DNA of 64,000 nucleotides from Sepioteuthis lessoniana (lineage: Eukaryota > Mollusca > Cephalopoda > Myopsida > Loliginidae), in NCBI GenBank assembly GCA_963585895.1, contig OY757912.1:82142654-82206653 (forward strand), given 5' to 3'. Shown here one piece after another: positions 38,358 through 53,463 of this stretch. The notes below the pieces were generated by a model. That model saw nothing but the letters and a program-made list of their open reading frames with translations. It was not told the DNA's origin and ran no database searches. The translations under genes and the position numbers were made by a program. Each line of letters opens with the position of its first letter. Positions within the stretch are counted from its first letter, which is position 1.

Positions 38358-38592
38358 GTTTGATTTCTTTGTTTAATGGCATATCAACCTTCATGGGTTA
38401 TTTAATGCCCAAGCCATCCTTCTCGAGGAACAGCAGTGACGCTATTTATCCCATAGCTGGGAAGATAAGAGGGTTCATACCTTTCCCAAGGGTATTAGTC
38501 CAAAAAGGAATGTAATAGTGCGAATGGAGTTTGAACTCACTTACTATGATTCCGTAGTCCAGTGCTTTAACCATTACACCACAAGAACAACC
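38358..38592 (-). mobile_element. Type C SINE
   Basis: A well-preserved copy: tggcatatcaaccttcatgg (tail), ccatagctgggaagataag (core), taaccattacaccacaag (head). Confidence 0.85.
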
Positions 38593-38686
38593 CTATGATA
38601 TATTAGAGTTATTTTGGCAGTATCATTTAATAAAAAGTATAAAAGAATGCCTTTGTTTATTTGTTCAAATTGTGTTTAGCTTTTAT

Positions 38687-38884
38687 GAAGGTGGGTTGAA
38701 AAGTTTACATGATGATATCATATCTGCAGTTGATAACTTTTTTAACCAATGGGATCCAAGCACTGCAACATTAATATAGAAATGCATGAGTCACAAGGAA
38801 GAATATGTTGAAAAATAACTTCATTTGGTCACATTCCATGAGAATATCTTAGTCAGCCTATGAGCTTTTCAGCCAAGCCTAGTA
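38687..38884. mobile_element. mariner-type MITE, copy 2
   Basis: Same orientation as copy 1; ends gaaggtgggttgaaaagttt and, inverted, gcctatgagcttttcagcc. The shared interior includes gatatcatatctgc and atttggtcacattc. Confidence 0.65.
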
Positions 38885-39968
38885 TATAATAGATGGTATT
38901 TGCTGCCACTTTCCCTAATCACTCATCTTTGAATATCACTCATGCCCAATTCAACACATTTATCACAGCTCACTTATAAAGTAGGTGGCTTTCTTGGATC
39001 ACAACAGTGAGACACCTGTATTAACATTTATTAGAAATTGCACTTATGAAAAAACAGAAACAAATTGCATTGAATCCTAAAACAGTGGGAAGGTCACTTT
39101 TCATTTAAAAATAATTTTGGATAATATGTTTTGGGTACAGCAGTATCAAATAAAATAATCAAACAGGGAAAAAAAACTGAAAATGATTTTATAAAATCTT
39201 TATAGAAAATGTTGCCTCTGTTCCATAATAACAGTTATATTTTTATAAAATGTAATGTTTTAGAAATGTAAAAACTATTATGGTACAGTAGTAAGAAAGA
39301 AATTAGTCATAACAGCTGAAAAAAATGTATCAGATCACTAAGTTGGATTCTTACAATAAACTCAAAACAGTTTAGTTATTCTATCAAGTTCTGTGTTGAT
39401 ATAAACTAGGTTCATTTTTTTCTGTCTTAATGAATAAAAATTTCAATTTTAATTTTTTAGTATTGAAATTAATTTAAATTCTTAGATTCATTTCATACTT
39501 TCATACTTTTTTTTTTGTTTTGCATTGTAGAAAAGCAGAATGTCATAGGAAATAAATAGAGAAATCACCTTTACAAGACATGAAAATCCGAAAATTAACT
39601 TTTCTTCTATATGTTATTTTGAGCATAATACTTTGACAAACAAATATACTGAACTATCAATAAATAAAAATGTATAAAGTACAGATATAGATACTAATCC
39701 AAGTATATCAATGTCTTGAAAAAAGAAAAAAAAAAGTGTACAGAGCAGGATTTAGCTACTCATGGGTCCTAGGCCAAAGTCATTAGTGGGCCCATTATAA
39801 AAATGTTGGCATGTTTTAGTATCAAGTTGAAGACTACTGTGGGCCTATACTTATTTTACAAGGGCCCAATACTCTGGGTTCAATACTTATTGTACAGAGT
39901 CCCTTATGGTAATGAATTACTAAGTTTATACTTGAAATAAGGTGGCATGTCAAATTAGTTTCAGCAGG
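38885..39968. other. Intron, mostly nothing recognised
   Basis: An unclassified patch lies at about 39750-39925 (gggcccattataaaaatg); a related scrap (aaggccccaagctat) occurs near 45628. Confidence 0.35.
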
Positions 39969-40291
39969 CCCTCAGCCTATTGGTACTATTTACCAACCCC
40001 TCCGCTCGGGCAGGATATGACACAAGGTCAATTTTTAAGCGAAGTTTAACAGGTTTGAATTCAGAGTTTTCCTTCTCCTAGACTAGTTGCCTCACCAAGG
40101 CTGAAGAACCTAGTCCGTCCTACTATTTATCCATAGCTGGAGGGAGAATAAGGGGGTTCATACCTTTCCCAAGGGTATTTGCCCGAAAGTGAACGTAATA
40201 GCGCGATTGGAGTACGAACTCGCGTACTACGATTCCGCAGTTCATCGCTTTAACCATTACACCACGAGGACACCCCCTCAGCCTATTGGTA
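39969..40291 (-). mobile_element. Type A SINE with intact 17-base target duplication
   Basis: The SINE body is 39986-40274, flanked on both sides by the identical 17 bases ccctcagcctattggta. The head on the minus strand has tRNA-like boxes (GTGGTGTAATGGTTAAAGCG; GAGTTCGTACTCC). It lies 234 bases from NALCN exon 10 and is the least decayed type A copy here. Confidence 0.92.
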
Positions 40292-40501
40292 AATGTTTAT
40301 TTTCTTTCTTGAATGTTTTGTAAGTGAAAAGTATTTTTAGACACCACCAAACCTTAAGAAATAATCATGTTCTAAGTTTGCTACTATTAATGATTTTGAA
40401 AAATTTTTTTTTTTAAATCTTAAAAATAGACAAATTTCAATCAAAGCTGAAATGTAAAGATGAAATAATGAAAATAAAAATGATATATGGTATAAATATC
40501 A

Positions 40502-40639
<138 letters not shown>

Positions 40640-40738
40640 CTAAACAAATCAATATAAGAAAGAATCAGTTTACATGTTAGCCTCTAAAAACCTCTGCAGT
40701 ATATCTAGTGTTGAACTAAACACCATATAGAAACCTTT

Positions 40739-40742
<4 letters not shown>

Positions 40743-40769
<27 letters not shown>
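40743..40769. repeat. Poly-A run
   Basis: Twenty-seven A in a row on plus, about 100 bases upstream of exon 10 in gene sense. Confidence 0.95.
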
Positions 40770-40772
<3 letters not shown>

Positions 40773-40960
40773 AGAAGAGATCTTAAGCTTAAGACTCAAA
40801 AATTACACAACAAAATTTAACTATAACAACAACTAAGATGAAGATCACTGAATAATAATATTAAATTTTAAATCATCTTTAAATTAAATTCTTCAGAAAT
40901 ACCAAAAGAAAACAAAAATCATTTACAAATGTAGAAGACAGAAAAGAGCAAAAAATTTAC

Positions 40961-41020
40961 CTTCCAACAGAAGTCTTCTAGTACTGGTGATGCTTTTATC
41001 AATCGGACCACTCGGAGGAC
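40961..41020 (-). CDS. NALCN: NALCN exon 9 of window: domain II S4
   Basis: This short 60 bp exon is phase 0 at both ends, with acceptor tctcag/GTCCTC and donor AAG/gtaaat. It encodes 20 residues beginning VLRVVRLIKASPVLEDF. It is the domain II voltage-sensor segment, with the RVVRLIK spacing of the family. It is easily missed by ORF callers because of its size. Confidence 0.93.
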
Positions 41021-41095
41021 CTGAGAAAAAAATATGCAGATGCAAGCAATAATATTTACAACATGTAACACTATAGGTAAGTGATTAGTAAATAT

Positions 41096-41380
41096 ATGTA
41101 TTTACCCAACCGATGTGACACAAGATCAATTTTTAAGCAGAATAAAGCTGGTTTGAATTCAGAGTTTCTAATCTACAACACTGATTGCCTAATCAAGGCT
41201 AAAGACCCCAATCTGCTCAACTAATTTTTACCCATAGCTGGGGTAGGGAGATCAGGTAGATTCAAGCTTTCCTCAAAGGCGTTAGTACAAAGTGAAATAC
41301 AAACAGCCTTGTCTAGGATTTAAACTTTGGCCAATTTTATTTCCTATGCTGATAACCATAACTCTAAGTGTGCCTCCTAG
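41096..41380 (-). mobile_element. Type A SINE
   Basis: Starts tatttacccaaccgatgtg, body ggtttgaattcagag, head region ataaccataactctaag. Confidence 0.78.
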
Positions 41381-42469
41381 AATAGTAAAGGAAAAAAAAA
41401 AATAAGGGAAGGTAAATTCAATTATTACCTGGATGCATCCAAGAATTAATAAGGTGTGAACCTGAAACTGATTCAGGTTTAACTTAGTAAACTGGAGTAA
41501 AATCAGTAAGCCCAAAGAATTAGGAGTTGAAAATGCAGCTGACAGTCATGAAATTAAGTAACTACTGATCATTATATGATACTTCATAAAACCCATGTGA
41601 AACTGGGTTTCCAAGGGTAAAAGGTCTGGCCTTCCAATGTAACCCTACCCATAGATAGGATGAGATGACACACAAGCACATCAGATGAGCAATAAGTAGT
41701 GATAATTATCAAGTGGTTGCAAAAACTGAAAAGAGCAGATGAACTTTAAAATTATCAAAAGTTTCATCATTCCTTTCATTTTGGTGATCACAAGAGACAG
41801 TCATGTGTCTAGCCAATACACACTGCAAATTGAGGTTTCTTTGAAAACTCCATAAAAGAAACCTAACTTCCCAACTCAAAGAAGTCTTAGAGTGAGTTAA
41901 TTTTTGATGTCACATGGATTACTTTAATCTTAGTCTCAGGATGTCAAAACTGTTAAACTTTCAGTACTGGAGTGAATTTTTGGTGAACTTGCATTGGCAG
42001 CTTCCATTGTCTGGATGTTAAAACATCTTCAGACATATCTCAAAGCTAATTTTTCCTACCACATGTTTTGCTCCAGCTCAAATCAAAATTGGGTTTGCAA
42101 CTGGTCAATGACATTTGTTTTTTGTTGATCATATGTGAGACTTCATCCACCCAATCCAGGAGAGAGAAAGTGACAGGACCACTTCATTTGGAGATAATTA
42201 TCAATCCATATAACCTCACTAAAGTGACTATGATGATCAACAAAACATTTGAAGTAGGGGGGTTCATAGGATTACAAACATTATTAATTATTAATTCATG
42301 ATATTTTAGTTCAAAAATGATAAAATTTAGGAAAGCAGAATAATTTCAAGTTTGATAAGCAATTTTTATCATTTATAAAGAAATTAGAAATATTAAAATG
42401 TAGGAGAATTTCAAAATGAACACAACAACCTTTTTGATAATTTGTATTTAAACTATTTTAAATACAAAA
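41381..42469. other. Intron, nothing classified
   Basis: An unclassified patch lies at about 41580-42060. The 77-codon ORFs here have no recognisable domain. Confidence 0.35.
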
Positions 42470-42840
42470 AGTGTTTATATATACAATCTGCAATAGCTTT
42501 TTAAGAGATTTTCTTCAAGTATTCCTATTTAACACTAATTATTTGATTCAACACTATTCAGTCATTTGTACACAGTCAAATGATTCCAAGTATTGCTATG
42601 TAATACCAACAATTCAATTTAGGTACACAGTTAAAGAATTTCAAGTTTTGCTATTTAACACTGAGAATTCTTTTCAACATTACTCATTTGTTTGCATAAA
42701 TGATTCCAAGTATTGCTATGTATTACTAACAATTCAATTAGACATCAGTCATTTGTTTACACACAGTTAAATGCTCAAAGAGTTCTATTTCTAACAATTC
42801 AATTTAGCATAAGTCATTCATTTGCACTCAGTTTAAATGT
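42470..42840. repeat. Diverged tandem repeat array
   Basis: Repeated blocks of aacaattcaattta, gtcatttgtttacacacagt and attccaagtattgctatgta occur four or five times. The same motif chain is found inside the type D repeat at 60441-60690, so this may be an orphan internal array of that family. Confidence 0.6.
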
Positions 42841-43013
42841 TATTGTTGAAAAGCCCTCTTAATGAGTGTCTAACTCCCTTCTCTTCCAAGAATGAAAAAT
42901 GTTTGCATTAAAAGATTCCTGTGGATCAAATAAGTATGCAAACTAAATTTGGTAGCCCTATATCATACCATTTGACCATCTAAATGACAAACTCTTCACA
43001 ATTATTGATATAC

Positions 43014-43592
43014 AAGGGCTATTCAATAAATAAGGTGAATTTTGTCAAAAGAGTTGGCAATAACAAGCACTATTTATACTTGCATCATTTTCGAGGAAAT
43101 CAATAGTGATTGGTTCTTTCATGTCTCAAAAGATTGTCACGGCATGACCTTCTTTACTGACCACTATGCCTGGAACTTTTTCCTTACCAGAGAGCCAATG
43201 TGTTTTCACTCCATAGACTATCTTTTTGACTCGGGCTCATAGTAGTAAACCCATGTTTAGCCCATTTGTAAATAGTTTTTGTCTAAAACATACTTCTCTC
43301 CATACACATCATACATTCTTATGGAAATTTCACATTGTTTGCATTTCTCAGACACCAAAAATTTGGTGACAAATCTCTGTTCAAACCTGGAGCACTGTGT
43401 TTGATTTACCGACATTTTGAATACCCTCAAAACAAATACTTTTGCAAGGTTAAAATAATTTCTGCTTTAAACCAATTCCAAATAATGAAGAGTTTACATT
43501 CATAGAAAAAAATTCTTGTACAAAAAAAAAAAAAATTATTTTGCTTTTATCAAAAAGATTACTTTTACTTATTGAATGACCCTTGTAGATTA
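43014..43592 (-). mobile_element. mariner-like element, internally deleted
   Basis: The ends aagggctattcaataaataa and (inverted) caagggtcattcaataagta are inverted repeats of a second mariner family. The minus strand keeps the transposase N-terminus after a Met at about 43415 (QCSRFEQRFVTKFLVSEK). The rest is decayed and shortened. Confidence 0.65.
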
Positions 43593-43727
43593 CTGAATAA
43601 AAGCACATCATATAAAAAATGTATATATAAAATTTATGCTATTCTTTGTACAGATTTTATAACCAGTGAAACATCTATATAAAAATAATTTGAAATTTGA
43701 AAAAAAATTAATATATAAATTAGCAGA

Positions 43728-43878
43728 CCATACGTAAGAGTGATCTGAAGGCTCCCTTTTCAATAGCTATGACACTGAGGTGTAGGGGAGAGCATTACTC
43801 CTTTCTTTGGATTGCTCCACTTACCCTTGATCCATACCTTATAATGTTGAGAGTTAAGCAAGGATGCATCAGATAAGA
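43728..43878 (-). mobile_element. Type B SINE, 5' truncated
   Basis: On minus: the type B 3' half from GATGCATCCTTGCTTAAC to the end; the tRNA-like head is missing. Confidence 0.7.
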
Positions 43879-43914
43879 AATACAAAAACTTGCTTCTTTT
43901 TATGGATTTGGTAA

Positions 43915-44128
43915 ATTGATTGTTTGTTTAATGGCACATCACCCTTTGAGGGTTATTTAATATCAAAGCCATCATTGTACAAGCATAGCAGTGATACCAT
44001 AGGTAAGATAAGGGGTTCTTACCTTTCCCAAGAGTATATGCCAACAGTGAATGTTATAGTATGACTGGAGTTCAAACTCACTTACTGTAGTCCAGCACTT
44101 TAGCCATTATGCCATGAGGAATCCCCTC
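43915..44128 (-). mobile_element. Type C SINE
   Basis: Tail tttaatggcacatcaccctt, core taccataggtaagataag (shortened), head tttagccattatgccatg. It ends about 60 bases from NALCN exon 8. Confidence 0.72.
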
Positions 44129-44178
44129 TATTTGATAAATTGATTAGAGAATTATTTACCACAGTTATAAAACAGTCA

Positions 44179-44358
<180 letters not shown>

Positions 44359-44759
44359 CTACAACCAAAACAAACAAGAGAAAATGCATTTCAATTTCAT
44401 CAGATTTACAGAGAAACATATCAATTAGGGAAGATTATCAGCTGCATTTATTGGTTGATAAAATAATGTTTTAAATCCTTTCAAGATAAACAGGCATAAT
44501 TTAATAATTCTAATTTGCCACAAAGGAACATACACTAGATACAGTATCACCTATAAATAAGTACACATTTCCAACAATTTTTAAAATAAAAAGTTAATCT
44601 TTTTCTAAACCAAAGATACCAGGATTTTATTATTTTAAAGGAACATTATACAATCAAAACAGATATTATTAGATATTATCAGTAGTATTCAGTAGTATGT
44701 TTTTTTTCAGATGGCAAATACAAGTATTGAAATACTGGCAATTTTAAATCATTATTTTT

Positions 44760-45240
44760 AAGTGGGCCTCAAAACTAATAAAATTGCTTGTAGAATTCAA
44801 GAAGTGAAAAAGTTAAGCATTTTAAGGGTGGTGATTTGTCTATTGAAATAAAGCTCAGAAGTGGATGACTCAATTGACAATGATGACATTTTAAAATGCA
44901 AGGTAGAAGAGAACTTAACTACTTGAACTCAAAAACTCGCAGAAGAGCTAGGATCATTGCAAGATAACACTAATAGCAAGTACTGAAAACAACTTGTGAG
45001 CCAGATGAAGCAAAGCTTAGTAAACAAGTATTATAGGATATTTTAAGTGCTATTTTATTAACAATAGAAACAAGAAAGAATCAACCTAACCACAGTAGAA
45101 AAAAATTGTATACAGCTCTTTTAGAGGTTCATGAGGCAGAAGTGCTGGAAAGGGACACACTGATTTTAGGTAGAGAACACAGATATAATACTTTGAACAT
45201 AAGCAGAAATACCTTTGTATATGTAAATAATGCCCCACAT
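44760..45240 (+). pseudogene. SETMAR-type mariner transposase remnant
   Basis: With many stops, the plus strand shows FKGGDLSIEIKLRSG, KVEENLTT, KLAEELGSLQDNT and other pieces. They follow the order of the mariner N-terminal region (RSGRP...LAEELG). It ends close to the donor of NALCN exon 7. Confidence 0.55.
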
Positions 45241-45283
45241 TTTTACAGGAGCTATGTTAGTAGAGGAATAATGTCTGACTTAC

Positions 45284-45505
45284 CTCAGCATAGTAGAATC
45301 TATCAAGTTTATGATCTGGATCAATTTTATTATGATCAAACGTCAAACTGGCTGCTGTAAAGGCATTCATTTGAACCAACAACAGCACAGAGATGTGGAA
45401 GACGTTAGAACGAAGGATTCGCTGGAAGATGGGTGGTGCTCGTCCCTGAGCCTTATCTTCATCAATGAAAACCAGTTTCCAGGTTAAACCATCACTCTGA
45501 ATTAC
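45284..45505 (-). CDS. NALCN: NALCN exon 7 of window: I-II linker and domain II S1
   Basis: This 222 bp exon is phase 0 at both ends and encodes 74 residues. The acceptor is ttcag/GTAATT and the donor GAG/gtaagt. It carries the conserved linker motif KAQGRAPPIFQRILRSNVFH, then S1 (ISVLLLVQMNAFTAASLTF) and an extracellular S1-S2 stretch ending DRFYYAE. A decayed mariner fragment on the opposite strand ends a few tens of bases from the splice donor. Confidence 0.93.
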
Positions 45506-45739
45506 CTGAAATGCATGAAAACAAATTATGAATAATTTTCAAGCATAATAATAATACCAATATCTACCATCTCAAACCAAACATGACTTTTTTTTTCATT
45601 TACAAATGGGGCTGGACTTTCATCTACCAAGGCCCCAAGCTATATGAAATTTTAGGCCCTTCACTAAAGATATTTTGTTAAAAAAATTATTTTTATATTA
45701 TTGATTATATATACATATATATACGTGGTGCATTCAATA

Positions 45740-46610
<871 letters not shown>

Positions 46611-46621
46611 TATTTAATGAT

Positions 46622-46624
<3 letters not shown>

Positions 46625-46666
<42 letters not shown>
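46625..46666. repeat. (TA)n microsatellite
   Basis: About 42 bases of TA starting just past the mariner end. Confidence 0.95.
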
Positions 46667-46668
<2 letters not shown>

Positions 46669-46818
46669 TATAAATTAGTATTAAAGAATCAAAACTAATG
46701 ATAAAATAAAGATATATTTTTAAAAATGAGGGACTGTGGCCCTAAGCTATAACTTATAGGTAAACTCAGCACTGTCTATAAATGAGAAATAGTAGAATTA
46801 GAAAATGTTATTTTTGTG

Positions 46819-46972
46819 GTGTTTGCCTAACTAAAGCCAAAAAAATCAGTCTACCTTACTATTTTACCAATAGCTGGTGGGGGAGATAGATTTATGCCTT
46901 TCCCAAGAGCATTAGTGTGAAATGAAACACAAAGAGCCTCATCCAGGATTTGAACTTGGGTCACTGATTCCA
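46819..46972 (-). mobile_element. Type A SINE fragment
   Basis: About 150 bases differing from 47970-48120 at only about two sites, with abrupt ends on both sides. It is better read as a local duplication than as an independent SINE insertion. Confidence 0.7.
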
Positions 46973-47028
46973 TGAATTGTAAAGAGGCTTACTGGAATCT
47001 GACAATCTACAATTTTTCCTTGGTAATA

Positions 47029-47599
47029 TATGGGTGAATCAAAAGTTTTGCAATAATTTGTCAGTGTGAGACATAATTTAGAAGCTTTTAATGCTTTTAC
47101 TGGGGTTGTGAAGGTGACAAACCACACTGAACTGAGAGATGCCATGCTCACCTGATACACTTTAAATGTAACTCACCAGATTTGCCACCATGGCTTGGAA
47201 TATGGCCTCAAAATCTATTGTTTTAACACTACCTGACTTTGTTTAATCATCAAGGCTCTAGCAACCCACGAAAAATTTCTTGAATCATCTGTTTATTGTA
47301 CTTTGATCAACTGTGCCTTCACTTTGTGTACAACAAATGTTTTTGGTAACTTCCACAATGTTATGGCCTCATTTGAACTCATAAAGAATAAGTGTTTGAA
47401 TTAGACTGTTGTATGTTCATCTAAGTGGCTTTCAAATCATATACAGAGTGAAGTAATGCGCAAAGTGTCAGTACACCAACTACCATGATACTACCAACTA
47501 CAGCAGGTACCTTCCATGGCTTGAAATGTTTTGATGTAATATATGCACCACAAACTAGCATGTACAAAATATTGCAAAACTTTTGATTCACCCAAATAT
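47029..47599. mobile_element. MITE with 24-base inverted ends
   Basis: Left tgggtgaatcaaaagttttg matches right (inverted) tgggtgaatcaaaagttttg exactly in this core; TA flanks. About 570 bases, no intact transposase, mariner/Tc1-like. Confidence 0.8.
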
Positions 47600-47861
47600 A
47601 TTAGCATTCATTTGTTAAATATGAACACAGTTTCATTAAATGATTGAAATGGCACAAATATTTTTTAAATTATAGATTTATCCCATGAATAAAAATACAT
47701 TTTTTTAAATTTCCTATTTGTATCTCCTATCTTATATTGTGTAATTGTAGTTATTCATTTAGGACAATAAGAATTTGCAATGATTAGTTTGTTTACCATT
47801 AGTCACTGCCTATTTCTCTCTTTAATTCTTACTTTCTCTATCACCTTCTCTCTCTTGTTTA

Positions 47862-48152
47862 TGTATGTATTAACCTAACCCCGCCACCATGAGCAGGATG
47901 TAATACAAGGGCAATTATTATGTAGAGTACATCTGGTTGAAATTCAGAATTTTCCTTCTCCTAGACTGGTTGCCTAACTAAAGCCAAAAAAATCAGTCTA
48001 CCTTACTATTTTACCAATAGCTGGTGGGGGAGATAGATTTATGCCTTTCCCAGGAGCATTAGTGTGAAATGAAACACTAAGAGCCTCATCCAGGATTTGA
48101 ACTTGGGTCACTGATTCCATTTCTAACAATGATAACTCTTATGCTAAGTACA
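47862..48152 (-). mobile_element. Type A SINE
   Basis: Starts tattaacctaaccccgcc, body attcagaattttccttctcc, head ataactcttatgctaag. A CT-rich run follows at 48172-48195. Confidence 0.78.
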
Positions 48153-48364
48153 CCTCTCCTTTTTTGACATGATCTCTCTCTCTCTCACCTCCCTCCTCCT
48201 ACTTCTTAGTCATTTCCAAGAGAGATCTAAATTCTTACAATCAGATGTTTTGATATCATTTATTTTTTTGAGAACTGAATATATTCCGTTCCCTCCTGTA
48301 CTAACTATAGCAAAATGGTTAGCAAACTGATCTTGTAAAGCAATTTGAATGCATATTGGGTTCC

Positions 48365-49795
48365 CTGGATCATCATCATGTCATGCTGCCAGCACAGATC
48401 TCCCTGATCCTCTCTCACCACCCATTTCTTTCATCCATTGATCCCAGTAGGTCTAAGGCTATATCCTGTATTGGCACAGAGCTGTTGTATATAGGTTTTA
48501 GCTGGTAATCCAGCCTTTGCTTATCCATGTGATGGGGTCCACAGGAGTATGTCGCTTATGAGTTTGTCCCCACTTCTCCAGCAGTGTCCCACATGTCTGG
48601 TTCATTTAACTTAGATAGTTTTTGTGATGGGTGGTAGCTGGCTGTACAGCTGCTGCTTTGTGGGGTGCTACTTCCAAATTGCTTGCAGCATTCTTGTGTA
48701 ATTGCCATCAAGCTTTTTCTCCATACGTTTAGTTAGTATCTATGTACTGCATCCATATAGCAGTATCGACACGACCACTGCTTGTAAAAAACTGCGTTTT
48801 ATTTTATTGGTCAGGTCTGACTGATAGCCTAATCAATAGCTGTCCATGCCTTTGCTAGTCACGTGTTGATGTCTGACTTGGTTGATGAGACACTGCTTCC
48901 AAGGTAGGTGAACTTATCTACTTGTTTGAGAGAACTACCATTTAGTGTAGATATGTCGCCTCTTTGATTAAAGCATCTTGTCTGCATTGACATGGAGGCC
49001 TATGCCACCAGCTGCCCATTCCAGATTATGTAGCAGGGTTTTGGGTTGGGCAGGTGTATTTGCCACAAGTGCTATGTCATCAGCGTAGTTCGCATCCGTA
49101 ATTGTTTGTGCAGGGTATCTTCTGCTTCTTTCTTTTGCCAGCTTGAAACTGTTATTTTTCATTTTATCAATAGACATTCTAAGCATGTAGTCTAGGCAGA
49201 TGATAAACAGGTATGGGACTAATGTATTTCCTTGCAGTACACCTGCTACAATGTCAAAGTAGTCTGTGTCTCCATCCGGAAAGCGGATTTTTACTTTCGT
49301 ATTTTTATATAACATCATTATGGCTGCGATGGTTTCTTTGGGTAGGCCGTAGGCAAGTAGTATTTGCTCCATCTTCCCTCTGTGTATGGAGTCAAAGGCC
49401 TTGGAGAAGTCAACAAATAATATTGTTGCTTCTAGGTTTTTTGCACGTACACCTTCAAAAATTCAATGGATAGTCAAAATTGATAGATTTCTCCAAAAGC
49501 CATTTTGGTTCTTCCTAAGTATCTTCTCAATTTGGGGTTCTATGTGGTTTCATAGTAAAGCATTGTAGGTCTTGGCCACTATGGATGTAAGGGTTATAAC
49601 TCAGTAGTTCTTGGCTATTCCAAGATCACTCTTCTTAGGGAAGGGGAGGATGCATCCCTTTGTCCATTTGTCTATTGTGTTTTGGTTATATACGGCATTA
49701 CAGTGTCGGAGCAGTATGTCATCAAATTCCCTGGTCTTCCATACTTGTGGGGATATTTCATCAAGCCCTGCTGCTTTTCTACCTTGTATTAAATG
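48365..49795 (-). mobile_element. RTE-like LINE with reverse transcriptase
   Basis: The minus strand carries the reverse transcriptase in an open stretch 49372-48968: GVLQGNTLVPYLFIICLDYM and the catalytic NYADDIAL (two Asp that bind metal ions). Toward 48365 come the thumb and C-terminal regions in broken frames, ending near a TGATGATG tail. The 5' end is truncated near 49795. Confidence 0.8.
48968..49372 (-). pseudogene. LINE reverse transcriptase fragment
   Basis: 134 open codons spanning RT fingers and palm: YKNTKVKIRFPDGDTDYFDI, then GVLQGN, YADDIALVANT and LHNLEWAAGGIGLHVNADK. It has no upstream endonuclease and is truncated, so not a working protein. Confidence 0.8.
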
Positions 49796-49834
49796 AATTT
49801 AAGTTTAGTAAATAACTATTCTATTCTGACTTTC

Positions 49835-50058
49835 TGTTTCTACATGAGGCTGTTTGTGTTTCACTTCACACTAATGCCCTGGGGAAAGGCATGAATCCAC
49901 CATTACCAACTTTGGGTAAATAGTAGAAGACTGGATTCTTTAGCCTTCCTTAGGCAACCAGTTAAAAAGGAAAACTCTGAATTCAAACCACTTGTACTCC
50001 ACTTAAAAACTGACTGTGTCACATATTGCCCATGGCAGAGGGGTTGAATAAATACAGA
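49835..50058 (+). mobile_element. Type A SINE, 5' truncated
   Basis: Forward body tgtgtttcacttcacactaa, aaaactctgaattcaaacc and 3' end gcagaggggttgaataaata. It abuts the LINE 5' end. Confidence 0.8.
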
Positions 50059-52567
<2,509 letters not shown>

Positions 52568-52858
52568 TTACTAGATACCTTCAAAAGAGTATATTTTGGG
52601 GAAAAAGTTAAATCTAATCTAAAGATATTGAATACAAAAGATTTTTTTAAATCCAATCAAAACCATCAATAAAAATGAATTAAAAAAGTATTCCATACAC
52701 AAACACTTTTAAGTTACTGCCAGTTTTGTGAAATCAAATCAGATATAAATAGAAAGTGAATTCAACTTTTGAAAAAAAAAAAAATCACATTACAAGAGAT
52801 GATTGATCAAAAAAAGTGTTTGTGTTTGAAATCCTCTTTTAATCAGATTCTATTGGGA

Positions 52859-52863
<5 letters not shown>

Positions 52864-52910
<47 letters not shown>

Positions 52911-52924
52911 CACACACACACACA
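52864..52924. repeat. (TA)n(CA)n microsatellite
   Basis: About 38 bases of TA followed by CA with one G interruption. Confidence 0.95.
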
Positions 52925-53317
52925 ATTATTAGAATGTAAGAGAAAATGGGAATAATTTATCAGATCATTACTGCATTACTGTACCACCACAGCCATGTGA
53001 TTTTTCTATGAATTTTATAGTTATAATCATCAATCTTTTCTAATCTTAACTTTTAAAAACTGATATGAAATTATCGAATCCTTTTTATCAGAAAATTGTC
53101 TTATTCCTATCATTTTAGATTACATTTCATTGTTTCTTAATTTATATGTTAATGCAGTAGCCAGTGTTATCAATAAATGATTCTCATGATTTTCTATAAA
53201 AGTTTACATAAAATCTAAAGCAAAAAATTAAATCGATATAAATACAAAATCTATATGTAAATATATATGGAGATCTAAATAAATATTTTGCTAGAGTAAT
53301 CAATAAGTATACCATAC

Positions 53318-53463
53318 CAAACATGTCAAATCCATCAAAGCCAAGTTGTTTACGGGTCAATTGCAGTGCCATACATTCCATTCCTGTAGGACATTGGTAG
53401 CCAGAACCTTTATCAGGAGAGCAAAATGTATCTGGGATTGCTAATGACTCTAAAGTAACATTT
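53318..53463 (-). CDS. NALCN: NALCN exon 4 of window: domain I extracellular turret
   Basis: This 146 bp exon is bordered by tttcag/AAATGT and TTTG/gtatgg. It encodes the cysteine-rich loop between S5 and the pore helix: NVTLESLAIPDTFCSP, GYQCPTGMECM and LTRKQLGFDGFDMF. The order NVT, SLAIPDT, CSP, GYQCP matches the NALCN family closely. This extracellular loop is not found in that form in calcium or sodium channels, so the exon is diagnostic for NALCN. Confidence 0.95.

Noticed and set aside
42470-42840. Regular repeats that might be taken for a CRISPR array
   Set aside because: Units are diverged, unequal and without unique spacers, in an animal intron.
45106-45360. 84-codon plus-strand ORF across exon 7
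   Set aside because: It is half mariner debris and half antisense of exon 7, with no domain.
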